NCBI GenBank assembly: GCA_040414495.1
Contig: JBEDUI010000185.1
Location: 1-29,599 of the forward strand
DNA from: DATAVB01 sp040414495
GTDB taxonomy: Bacteria; Actinomycetota; Actinomycetes; Mycobacteriales; QHCD01
DNA length: 29,599 nt
Direction of reading: 5' to 3'
Shown here: positions 16,724-23,598 of the stretch, in pieces
Layout of the letters: each line of letters opens with the position of its first letter
Numbering within the stretch: the first letter of the stretch is position 1
The notes under the pieces: model-generated
Databases searched by the model: none
The model's input: the letters and a program-made list of their open reading frames with translations, nothing else
What the model was told of the DNA's origin: nothing
Translations under genes and position numbers: made by a program

Positions 16724-18673
16724 GTGACCGAAACCGTCATCGAAGAAACACCGCCCAGGCGTGGCAAGGGCAATCCGAAGCATCCGGCCGCGCACGGCGC
16801 CGGGATGGTCGGGCTGGCGCTGGGCGCGCTCGGCATCGTCTTCGGCGATATCGGGACCAGCCCGCTGTACGCGTTGCAGACCGTGTTCTCGATCGACAAC
16901 CACGCGGTGAAGCCGACCTCGCGGGATGTCTACGGCGTGACCTCGATGGTGTTCTGGTCGATCACGATCGTTGTTTCGGTGAAGTACGTGATCTTCGTGA
17001 TGCGGGCCGACAACGACGGCGAAGGCGGCGTGCTGGCACTGGCCGCGTTGATCCGACGGCTGTTCGCCAGTCGGGGACGACGGGCCGGGCTGGTCATTGT
17101 GCTCGGCATTTTCGGCGGGTCGCTGTTCTTTGGCGACAGCGTCATTACGCCGGCAATCTCCGTGCTCTCGGCGGTGGAGGGCATCAAGGTCGCCGCGCCC
17201 AGCCTCTCCGATCTCGTACTGCCGCTCGGGGCGGCGATTCTGGCCCTGTTGTTCGCGGTGCAACGGTGGGGTACGCACCGGGTCGGGCGGATGTTCGGAC
17301 CGGTCATGTTGGTGTGGTTCGTCGCGATCGCGTTGTGCGGACTACCGCAAATAGCGCGACATCCGGGCGTTCTGCAGAGCCTGTCGCCGCTCTACGCAGT
17401 GACGTTCGTGGTCGATCACCCGTACATCACGTTCATCGCGATGGGCGCGGTCGTACTGGCGATCACCGGCGCCGAAGCCCTCTACGCGGATATGGGCCAT
17501 TTCGGCCGGCCGCCGATTCGCCGGGCCTGGTTCGCCGTCGTCTTCCCGGCGCTGATCGTCAACTATCTCGGGCAGAGCGCGTTGATCCTGCACCAGCGCA
17601 GCGCGATCGCGAATCCGTTCTATCTGCTGGTGCCGAGTTGGGCCCGGATTCCGATGATCGTGCTGGCGACGTTGGCCACGGTCATCGCCTCGCAGGCCGT
17701 CATTTCCGGCGCCTATTCGGTGTCACGGCAGGCGGTCCGGCTGGGATATCTGCCGCAATTGACGGTACGGCAGACCTCCACTGTGGAGAGTGGACAGATT
17801 TACGTTCCGTCGGTCAACGCGCTGCTATTTATCGGTGTATTGGCGCTGATGTTCGGCTTCCGGTCCTCGGCCCACCTGGCCACGGCGTACGGCGTCGCGG
17901 TGACCGGGACGCTGATCATCACGACCACGTTGTTCCTCATCGTGGCCGCGATCTCCTGGAAGTGGCAGTGGTGGAAGCTGTTGATCGCCGGGGTGGTGTT
18001 CGGCGGCCTGGAGGTCACGTTCTTCGCGGCCAACCTGACCAAGGTGGTGCACGGTGGTTGGTTGCCGCTGTTGATCGCGTTGGCGATATTCACTGTGATG
18101 ACGACGTGGCAACGCGGCCGCGAGGTGGTCACCACCCGCCGCACTGAAATGGAAGGCCCGCTGGACAAATTCGTCGAGCACATCCACCAGCACGAGGTGC
18201 GACGGGTCCCGGGAACCGCCGTATTTCCCCATCCCACCCGGGACACGACCCCGTTGGCGCTGCGGGCCAATGTCCGGTTCAACCACATCATGCACGAGCG
18301 GGTCATCATCGTTCTGGTGCAGCCAGAGACGGTGCCGCACGTACCGCTGGCGCAACGGCTGCACATCGACGATCTCGGTTACGCCGATGACGGCATCGTG
18401 CACCTGACTGTCCGCTATGGATTCCAGGACGAGCAGGACATCCCCGCGACACTGCGCCAGGCCCGTAAGCGCGGCGGCGAACTCGACGTGGATCCGGCCA
18501 CCGCGACGTATTTCCTGTCCCGCGTCACCTTGCACCGCGGCGACAGCCGGGCCATGCCGCGCTGGCGGAAACGCCTCTTTATCGGCCTGGCCCACAACGC
18601 CGCCAATCCGGCCGAGTACTTTCATTTGCCCGACGACCGTACGGTTGTGGTCGGTAACCACCTCGAATTGTGA
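16724..18673 (+). CDS. kup: Kup-family potassium uptake permease
   Basis: The 649-residue protein has the Kup signature GDIGTSPLYA (residues 41-50) in the first membrane helix. About twelve membrane segments follow to roughly residue 465, then a C-terminal cytoplasmic domain of about 180 residues, the standard Kup/HAK/KT layout. It imports K+ with protons across the cytoplasmic membrane. The start is GTG at 16724, with GGGG a few bases upstream, giving the expected N-terminus. Its TGA stop overlaps the GTG of the next gene (GTGA at 18670-18673), suggesting translational coupling to the PLP enzyme. Confidence 0.95.
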   Translation: MTETVIEETPPRRGKGNPKHPAAHGAGMVGLALGALGIVFGDIGTSPLYALQTVFSIDNHAVKPTSRDVYGVTSMVFWSITIVVSVKYVIFVMRADNDGEGGVLALAALIRRLFASRGRRAGLVIVLGIFGGSLFFGDSVITPAISVLSAVEGIKVAAPSLSDLVLPLGAAILALLFAVQRWGTHRVGRMFGPVMLVWFVAIALCGLPQIARHPGVLQSLSPLYAVTFVVDHPYITFIAMGAVVLAITGAEALYADMGHFGRPPIRRAWFAVVFPALIVNYLGQSALILHQRSAIANPFYLLVPSWARIPMIVLATLATVIASQAVISGAYSVSRQAVRLGYLPQLTVRQTSTVESGQIYVPSVNALLFIGVLALMFGFRSSAHLATAYGVAVTGTLIITTTLFLIVAAISWKWQWWKLLIAGVVFGGLEVTFFAANLTKVVHGGWLPLLIALAIFTVMTTWQRGREVVTTRRTEMEGPLDKFVEHIHQHEVRRVPGTAVFPHPTRDTTPLALRANVRFNHIMHERVIIVLVQPETVPHVPLAQRLHIDDLGYADDGIVHLTVRYGFQDEQDIPATLRQARKRGGELDVDPATATYFLSRVTLHRGDSRAMPRWRKRLFIGLAHNAANPAEYFHLPDDRTVVVGNHLEL

Positions 18674-19626
18674 ACGGACCGTCGATGGCACCTCGGATCG
18701 TGCTGGGAAATTGGCCGACCCCGATCGAACCGGCGCCGCGATTGGCCGCGGCAATCGGTCTGGAACGGGACGACCTGTGGATCAAACGCGACGACGTCGG
18801 CGGGCCCGGGGGTGGCGGCAACAAGGTCCGCAAACTCGAGTGGACGGTCGGCGCCGCGGTCGCCGCCGGCGCCGACACCCTCGTCACCACCGGCGCGCCG
18901 CAGAGCAACCACGCCCGGCTCACCGCGGCCGCCGGCGCCCGGCTCGGCCTGCGGGTCGTACTGGTCTTTCCAGGCCGGCCCGGGGCGTCCGGGTCCGGGA
19001 ACCTCGCGCTGGACGGCCTGTTCGGCGCGCAGGTCCACTGGGCCGGTGGCACTGATCTGGCCCAGAGCGCGGCCGAGGTGGCGGGCCGGTTGCGGTCCGA
19101 GGGCGCCAAGGTCGAGGTAATCCCGTTCGGCGGCTCGAACGCCACCGGGGTCACCGGATACGTCGAGGCCGGCCGGGAATTGCTGGGCCAATTACCCGAC
19201 GTCGAGGTCGCCGTCGTCGCCCTCGGGTCAGGCGGCACGATGGCCGGGCTGGTCGCCGCGCTCGGTCCGGAGAAGGTGCTCGGGGTGCACACCGGCGCGC
19301 TGGCCGACCCGGGACCGGCGGTTGCCGAACTCGCCGCGGTCACCGAAGACCAATTACGTATTCACCGCGACCAGGTCGGGGCCGGATACAGCCATTTGAC
19401 CGACAATGCCGCCGCCGCGCTCGAACTGGCCGGGCGGACCGAGGGAATTGTGCTCGATCCGATTTATACGGCCCGGGCATTGGCCGGCCTCATCGCCGAA
19501 GTCCACAGTGGACGTGTTCGGCCCGGCACAAAGACGGTGTTTTTCCACACCGGCGGCATGCCGGGCCTGTTCGGGCACGCCGACGCGATTACCCGAGCCG
19601 AAGGTACGCTGCGCGAATACCCGTAA
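18670..19626 (+). CDS. PLP-dependent D-cysteine desulfhydrase / ACC deaminase-like enzyme
   Basis: The 318-residue enzyme belongs to the ACC deaminase/D-cysteine desulfhydrase branch of fold-type II PLP enzymes. The PLP lysine is Lys52 in GGGGNKVRKLEW (residues 47-58). The substrate-carboxylate loop reads TGAPQSNHARLTAAA, and GSGGTMAGL is the phosphate-binding glycine loop. Such enzymes cleave D-cysteine to pyruvate, H2S and ammonia, or open ACC to 2-oxobutyrate. Residues separating the two activities cannot be settled by eye, and desulfhydrase is the more common annotation for actinobacterial members. The start is GTG 18670, which overlaps the kup stop; ATG 18685 is the alternative. It ends six bases from the convergent DyP gene, with no room for separate terminators. 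Confidence 0.87.
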   Translation: MNGPSMAPRIVLGNWPTPIEPAPRLAAAIGLERDDLWIKRDDVGGPGGGGNKVRKLEWTVGAAVAAGADTLVTTGAPQSNHARLTAAAGARLGLRVVLVFPGRPGASGSGNLALDGLFGAQVHWAGGTDLAQSAAEVAGRLRSEGAKVEVIPFGGSNATGVTGYVEAGRELLGQLPDVEVAVVALGSGGTMAGLVAALGPEKVLGVHTGALADPGPAVAELAAVTEDQLRIHRDQVGAGYSHLTDNAAAALELAGRTEGIVLDPIYTARALAGLIAEVHSGRVRPGTKTVFFHTGGMPGLFGHADAITRAEGTLREYP

Positions 19627-19632
19627 CCCTTT

Positions 19633-20628
19633 TCACGGCGTTCGCAGCCCGCCGATCCCCAGCGAGTCGTCGCGTTCCGGTTCAGCGGCGACGATCGCGC
19701 CCGGGCGGTCCGGCGGATCGTCCAGGAAATCGGCGGTGGGTATGAAAAACAGCGAACCGGTCACCGCGGTGGAGAAATCAAGAATGCGGTCCGTATTGCC
19801 GGGCGGATTCCCGATGAACATATTGTTCAGCATCTGTTCGGTCACCGCGGGGCTGGCCGCGTAGCCGATGAAATACGTGCCGAATTCGCCGGTGCCGACC
19901 CGCCCGAACGGCATGTTGTCGCGTACGATCTGCTGTTCTTCGCCGTTCTCGTCCTCGATCGTGGTCAACGCGACGTGTGAATTGGACGGCTTGGCCTCAT
20001 CGGACAATTCGATGTCGCTGAGCTTGCGCCGGCCGATGATCCGTTCCTGTTCCTCGACCGGAAGGGCATTCCAGGTGGCGAGGTCGTGTACGTACTTCTG
20101 CACGATCAGGTAGCTGCCGCCGGTGAAGTCCGGATCGCTGTCCTTGATCAGGGCAGCTTGTTCGGCGTACGGCCCGGTCGGATTCTCGGTCCCGTCGACG
20201 AAACCCATCAGGTCGCGTTCGTCGAAGTACTTGAAACCGTGTGTCTCGTCGACCACCGTCACGGCACCGGACAGCTGCTCCATCAGCTGGCTGGCCAGCT
20301 CGAAGCACAGGTCCATCCGCCGAGCCCGCAGGTGGAAAACCAGGTCGCCCGGGGTCGAGACCGCGGTGTGCCGCGGACCGACGATCTCCTCGAACGGGTG
20401 CAGTTCCGCCGGTCGCGGGCCGCTGAACAGCCGGTCCCAGGCGTCCGAGCCCACGCCGACCACGCACTTGAGTTCGCCGTCCGGAATACGGAACCCCACC
20501 GAACGGGCAATACCGGCGACATCGGCCAGCACGTCGTGCACGGTGTCCTCACCGCCCGGCTCGATGGTCAACACCAGGATGATCGCTGCCGCGGTGAGCG
20601 GGGTCAGAACCGGCTGCGGGTTGGTCAT
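19633..20628 (-). CDS. Dye-decolorising (DyP-type) haem peroxidase with encapsulin-type C-terminal tail
   Basis: The 331-residue protein has the DyP signature GFVDGTENP (residues 142-150) with catalytic Asp145, the proximal haem ligand His218 in SNSHVALTT, and distal Arg236 in IVRDNMPFG. It oxidises dyes, phenolics or similar reductants with H2O2. There is no Tat or Sec signal, so it is cytoplasmic (type B-like). After the fold ends near FIPTADFLDD comes a Pro/Glu-rich linker and the terminal sequence DDSLGIGGLRTP. This closely resembles the short targeting peptide that loads DyP enzymes into encapsulin nanocompartments (SLGIGSLK-type). No encapsulin shell gene is present in this window. The start is ATG 20628 with AGGGA six bases upstream. 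Confidence 0.95.
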   Translation of the reverse strand: MTNPQPVLTPLTAAAIILVLTIEPGGEDTVHDVLADVAGIARSVGFRIPDGELKCVVGVGSDAWDRLFSGPRPAELHPFEEIVGPRHTAVSTPGDLVFHLRARRMDLCFELASQLMEQLSGAVTVVDETHGFKYFDERDLMGFVDGTENPTGPYAEQAALIKDSDPDFTGGSYLIVQKYVHDLATWNALPVEEQERIIGRRKLSDIELSDEAKPSNSHVALTTIEDENGEEQQIVRDNMPFGRVGTGEFGTYFIGYAASPAVTEQMLNNMFIGNPPGNTDRILDFSTAVTGSLFFIPTADFLDDPPDRPGAIVAAEPERDDSLGIGGLRTP

Positions 20629-20663
20629 CCGCCGTCCCTTCGTTGGCCCTGTCGCGGCAGTCT

Positions 20664-20685
20664 CCGGCAGTTAAGCACACGCCTT
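20664..20685 (-). repeat. Solitary end related to the MITE-like terminal repeats
   Basis: Read on the minus strand, AAGGCGTGTGCTTAACTGCC matches the left end of copy 2 (GGGCGTGTTGCTTAAGTCCT) with one missing T and a few substitutions. No partner end is found nearby. It carries two bases of the TAA stop codon of the DMT-family gene (20684-20686), so an insertion or deletion event here may have fixed that gene's C-terminus. It is probably a scar of an excised or eroded element. Chance similarity cannot be excluded. Confidence 0.4.
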
Positions 20686-21589
20686 AGCTCGGCTGGCGCG
20701 ACCGGGCAGGCTGGCCGTCGCCCTGCTTCACCAGGTGCGGGTGCAGGCCATGCACGTCCAGCACCGGCGAGAGCGCCACGATCCAGGAGCCGAACGCGAC
20801 CATGACCACGGCCACGCCCTCGACCGCCAACGCGGCCGGCGTAGTCCGGAAATGCACATCCAACGCGGCGACCCCAACCAGGACGGCGGTGACCGGTTCG
20901 CCGACCGTCAGGCTTGGCAGCGAAACCACCAGCGGCGCCGCGTTATAGGCGACCTGGCTAATGGCGACGGCCACGACCGCGGTCGCGATCACCGCGTACA
21001 GCTGCCAATTGGCGTAGAAGCTGGCCGGATCATCCAACAACGAAAAAGCGGCTTTGCTCATCGCGTCGGATAATCCGAACGCGATCGAGGCGGCGGTGGC
21101 ACACAACGCGGCGCGCGGCTTTCCCGGGATTTTCCAGGCCAATGCGATCAGCACCAGAAATAGGCCGCTGACGATGACCCCGACCTCGAGCCATCGGGTC
21201 GTGGCCCCGGTGCCGTCTCCGGCGGTCGGATCGCCGGCAATGAGAAATGCGGCCAACCCGATGCACACCATGACCGCGCCCAGCCATTGCGAGCGTTCCA
21301 CCCGGCGATGCGAGAGCCGGTTCGCGAACACCAGCGCCCACACCAGGCTCAATACCAACAACGATTCGATGATCGGAAGGCTGCCGTCAACCAGCGCGCC
21401 CTCCTGGGCGGCTGCTCCACCGAGCAATGCCACCAGGCCGACCAACCACAGTGGACGGCGGATCACGTGTTCCATCAGCCGGACCGGATGCAACTGCAGA
21501 CCAGTCGGCGCGCGCCCGGCCTCGTGCTGCTGCAACACCCAGTAGGTGCCGTAACAGATCGCGGCGATCAATGCCAGCAGGTACGTCAT
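20684..21589 (-). CDS. DMT/EamA-NIPA-like membrane transporter
   Basis: The 301-residue protein is almost entirely hydrophobic, with nine to ten predicted membrane segments in two repeated halves, typical of the drug/metabolite transporter superfamily. The N-terminus (MTYLLALIAAICYGTYWVLQQHEA) resembles the actinobacterial NIPA/EamA-like DMT proteins. The transported substrate is unknown. ATG 21589 begins the first membrane helix and has no Shine-Dalgarno of its own. It overlaps the TGA of a short upstream ORF (ATGA), so coupled translation is plausible. Its last residues (RSRQPS) end at a TAA partly inside a transposon-end-like sequence. Confidence 0.85.
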   Translation of the reverse strand: MTYLLALIAAICYGTYWVLQQHEAGRAPTGLQLHPVRLMEHVIRRPLWLVGLVALLGGAAAQEGALVDGSLPIIESLLVLSLVWALVFANRLSHRRVERSQWLGAVMVCIGLAAFLIAGDPTAGDGTGATTRWLEVGVIVSGLFLVLIALAWKIPGKPRAALCATAASIAFGLSDAMSKAAFSLLDDPASFYANWQLYAVIATAVVAVAISQVAYNAAPLVVSLPSLTVGEPVTAVLVGVAALDVHFRTTPAALAVEGVAVVMVAFGSWIVALSPVLDVHGLHPHLVKQGDGQPARSRQPS

Positions 21590-21678
21590 CGAAATGCCGA
21601 CGTTCTGCGCGGTTCGTAACCTACGAACCGAACGTCCCGTGTTCCAGGAATCTGCCGCACGGTGTCCATCATGGCCAC
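21586..21678 (-). CDS. Candidate 30-residue small ORF coupled to the DMT gene
   Basis: A GTG at 21678 is preceded by a textbook AAGGAG Shine-Dalgarno (complement of 21685-21690) with six-base spacing. It opens a 30-codon frame (MAMMDTVRQIPGTRDVRFVG and so on) that ends in TGA overlapping the ATG of the DMT transporter by four bases. The transporter lacks its own ribosome site, so ribosomes finishing this frame could initiate there. The peptide is Arg-rich and soluble. An 8-bp inverted repeat, GGTTCGTA-ACC-TACGAACC (21611-21629), lies inside it. It may be a regulatory leader peptide, a small protein, or the decayed 3' end of a longer gene. I recognise no family. Confidence 0.4.
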   Translation of the reverse strand: MAMMDTVRQIPGTRDVRFVGYEPRRTSAFR

Positions 21679-22103
21679 GATCTGCTCCTTGGCCAAGCCA
21701 GCCAACCCAGCCGGTGCTGAGCCCCATACCCTCGGTAAACATCGGTCAAACGCCGCTGCGCGGTGCGCGGCAATAGGGCGGGCTGGATTCACATTTTTGT
21801 ACGGACGCATTTATTTTCTCCGGCTGCCGGGCACCGGCCGGCGCGCGACCGGACAGGATCCGGGGCGCTGCATTCACACACAGTCGCGTCGGGCCCACCG
21901 TGCATCGGCGTACCGTCCGGCGACCGCCACGGGCTCGACGCGACTGACTGGACTTTGACCGGAGGCAGGCTAACCCGGCGATGTCAGTCCGGCCAAGGTG
22001 GCCCACCATGGCCCCGGCACCAGCCGGTCGGTGATGATGGGTAGGTTGCGCCCGGCCCGGTCATCGTCGACCGGCTGGTGATCGTCGACGGGAGAAGGAG
22101 CTC
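21679..22103. other. Divergent intergenic region with two leader hairpins
   Basis: This is about 425 bp between the small ORF/DMT unit and the flavoprotein reductase. It holds an A/T-rich patch near 21790-21820 and two plus-strand hairpins. The first is at 21882-21896 / 21931-21945 (15 bp with one G-T wobble). The second is at 22019-22037 / 22061-22079 (19 bp with two mismatches). TTGACC at 21955-21960 may be a -35, but no convincing -10 follows. No protein-like frame is evident. Confidence 0.45.
22019..22079 (+). promoter_or_regulatory. Leader hairpin immediately upstream of the flavoprotein reductase ribosome site
   Basis: ACCAGCCGGTCGGTGATGA pairs with TCATCGTCGACCGGCTGGT (two mismatches in 19) around a 23-base G/C-rich loop. 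The stem ends 15 bases before the AAGGAG of the reductase gene. It could modulate initiation or transcript stability, or be a protein-binding palindrome. No known riboswitch class is recognised. Confidence 0.5.
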
Positions 22104-23564
22104 ATGACCGCATCGGTCGACCCAGATCGTTCGGAATGGGACGTCATCGTGCTCGGCGGTGCCGCGGCCGGGGAGAACGCGGCGCAGTACGCCAGCCAGT
22201 TCTCCGGTCTGGACGCGGTCCTGGTCGAGGCCGCGCTGCTCGGCGGCGAATGCTCGTACTGGGCCTGCATGCCAAGCAAAGCGCTGTTGCGACCGGTCGA
22301 GTTGGTGGACGGTGCCCGGCGGGTCCGCGGTACGACCGCCGGCCTGGATCCGGCCGAGGTACTGGCCCGCCGCGACGTGGTCGTGAAGAACCTGGACGAC
22401 ACCTCGCAGATCCAGTGGGCCCTGGGCGCCGGCATCGACGTGGTGCGGGGCTACGGGCGGTTGACCGGCAAACGAACCATCGAGGTGACGGACCGGGACG
22501 GTTCGGCCCGTACCATCACGGCCCGGCACGCCGTGGTCATCGACACCGGTTCGACGCCGGCCATACCCCCCGTACCGGGCCTGCGGGAGGCGCAGCCGTG
22601 GACCTCCCGCGACGTGACGAATCTGCACGAGATACCGGCCCGGGTCGTCGTGTACGGCGGCGGCGTGGTGGCGTGCGAGGCGACGACGTGGCTGCGCGGC
22701 CTGGGCGCCGAGGTGACCCTCGTCTGCCGCGACGAACGATTGCTGACCAAACAGGAGCCGTTCGCCGGCGAATTGGTGGCGGCCGAACTGGCCGCGAACG
22801 GGGTGCGCATCCTGTCCCACCGCAGCATCACCGCGGTCAGCCGGCCCGAAACCCGCAAGACCGGACCGGGCCACCGGCACGGCGGCGAGGTGCAGCTCAC
22901 GCTCGATGACGGGCAGACGATCGTGGCCGACGAGATCGTCGTATCCACCGGCCGCACCCCCAACACGACCGATATCGGGCTGGAATCGGTCGGCCTGTCC
23001 CCCGGCGGATTCCTGGACGTCGACGACCAGCAGACCGTGCGCGAGGTCGACGGCGACTGGCTGTACGCGATCGGCGACGCCTGCGGCAAGGCGCTGCTGA
23101 CCCATATGGGTAAGTACCAGGCCCGGATCGCCGGAGCGGTCATTGCGGCCCGGGCCGCCGGCTCGAACGACCTGCCCAGCGCCGCGGCCGGCCACATCGG
23201 CACACCGCAGGTCACGTTCACCGACCCCGAGGTCGGATCGGCCGGGCTGACCGAGGCCAAGGCTCGGGCCGCCGGGCTGGACGTGGAGACGGTGGAGTAT
23301 GACCTGGCCGCCCTGGCTGGTACGTACGTCTTCAGCGACGACTACCACGGCCGGGCCAAGCTGGTGATCGACCGGGCCACCGACCTGCTGGTTGGCGCGA
23401 CCTTCGTCGGCGGCGGGATCGCCGAGCTCGTGCACTCGGCCACGACCGCGATCGTCGGCCGGGTACCGGTCTCGACGCTGTGGCACGTGGTGCCGAGTTA
23501 TCCGACGATCAGCGAGGGTTGGCTGCGGTTGCTGGAAACGTTGGACGCCGACCGGCACAAATAA
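22104..23564 (+). CDS. FAD-dependent pyridine nucleotide-disulfide oxidoreductase, non-canonical C-terminal site
   Basis: The 486-residue flavoprotein has an N-terminal FAD motif (VIVLGGAAAGENAA, about residues 14-27) and the redox-active disulfide Cys50/Cys55 in GGECSYWACMPSKALLRP. The NAD(P)H-binding motif is VVVYGGGVVACE, the second FAD motif is YAIGDACGKA, and a C-terminal dimerisation domain follows. This is the lipoamide dehydrogenase/mercuric reductase family. In true lipoamide dehydrogenases the C-terminal HPT-x-SE motif supplies the catalytic His; here it reads SYPTISE, with Tyr replacing His. The enzyme is therefore unlikely to be a standard lipoamide dehydrogenase, and its disulfide or quinone substrate is unknown. 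ATG 22104 follows an AAGGAG. No dehydrogenase-complex genes are nearby. Confidence 0.9.
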   Translation: MTASVDPDRSEWDVIVLGGAAAGENAAQYASQFSGLDAVLVEAALLGGECSYWACMPSKALLRPVELVDGARRVRGTTAGLDPAEVLARRDVVVKNLDDTSQIQWALGAGIDVVRGYGRLTGKRTIEVTDRDGSARTITARHAVVIDTGSTPAIPPVPGLREAQPWTSRDVTNLHEIPARVVVYGGGVVACEATTWLRGLGAEVTLVCRDERLLTKQEPFAGELVAAELAANGVRILSHRSITAVSRPETRKTGPGHRHGGEVQLTLDDGQTIVADEIVVSTGRTPNTTDIGLESVGLSPGGFLDVDDQQTVREVDGDWLYAIGDACGKALLTHMGKYQARIAGAVIAARAAGSNDLPSAAAGHIGTPQVTFTDPEVGSAGLTEAKARAAGLDVETVEYDLAALAGTYVFSDDYHGRAKLVIDRATDLLVGATFVGGGIAELVHSATTAIVGRVPVSTLWHVVPSYPTISEGWLRLLETLDADRHK

Positions 23565-23598
23565 GTCACACACAAATGAGTCACACACAAATGAATCA
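23556..23598. repeat. Three imperfect 15-bp tandem units carrying stop codons of both convergent genes
   Basis: The units are CACAAATAAGTCA (23556-23568), CACACAAATGAGTCA (23569-23583) and CACACAAATGAATCA (23584-23598). Because the period is 15 bases, the reductase frame meets stops at 23562 (TAA), 23577 (TGA) and 23592 (TGA). The last three bases of the third unit are the complement of the nhaA stop codon. It looks like slippage or a small duplication at a gene end. Confidence 0.8.

Noticed and set aside
21611..21629. GGTTCGTAACCTACGAACC resembles a tRNA T-arm
   Set aside because: No acceptor stem, anticodon arm or D-arm can be drawn around it. It is better read as a plain 8-bp inverted repeat.
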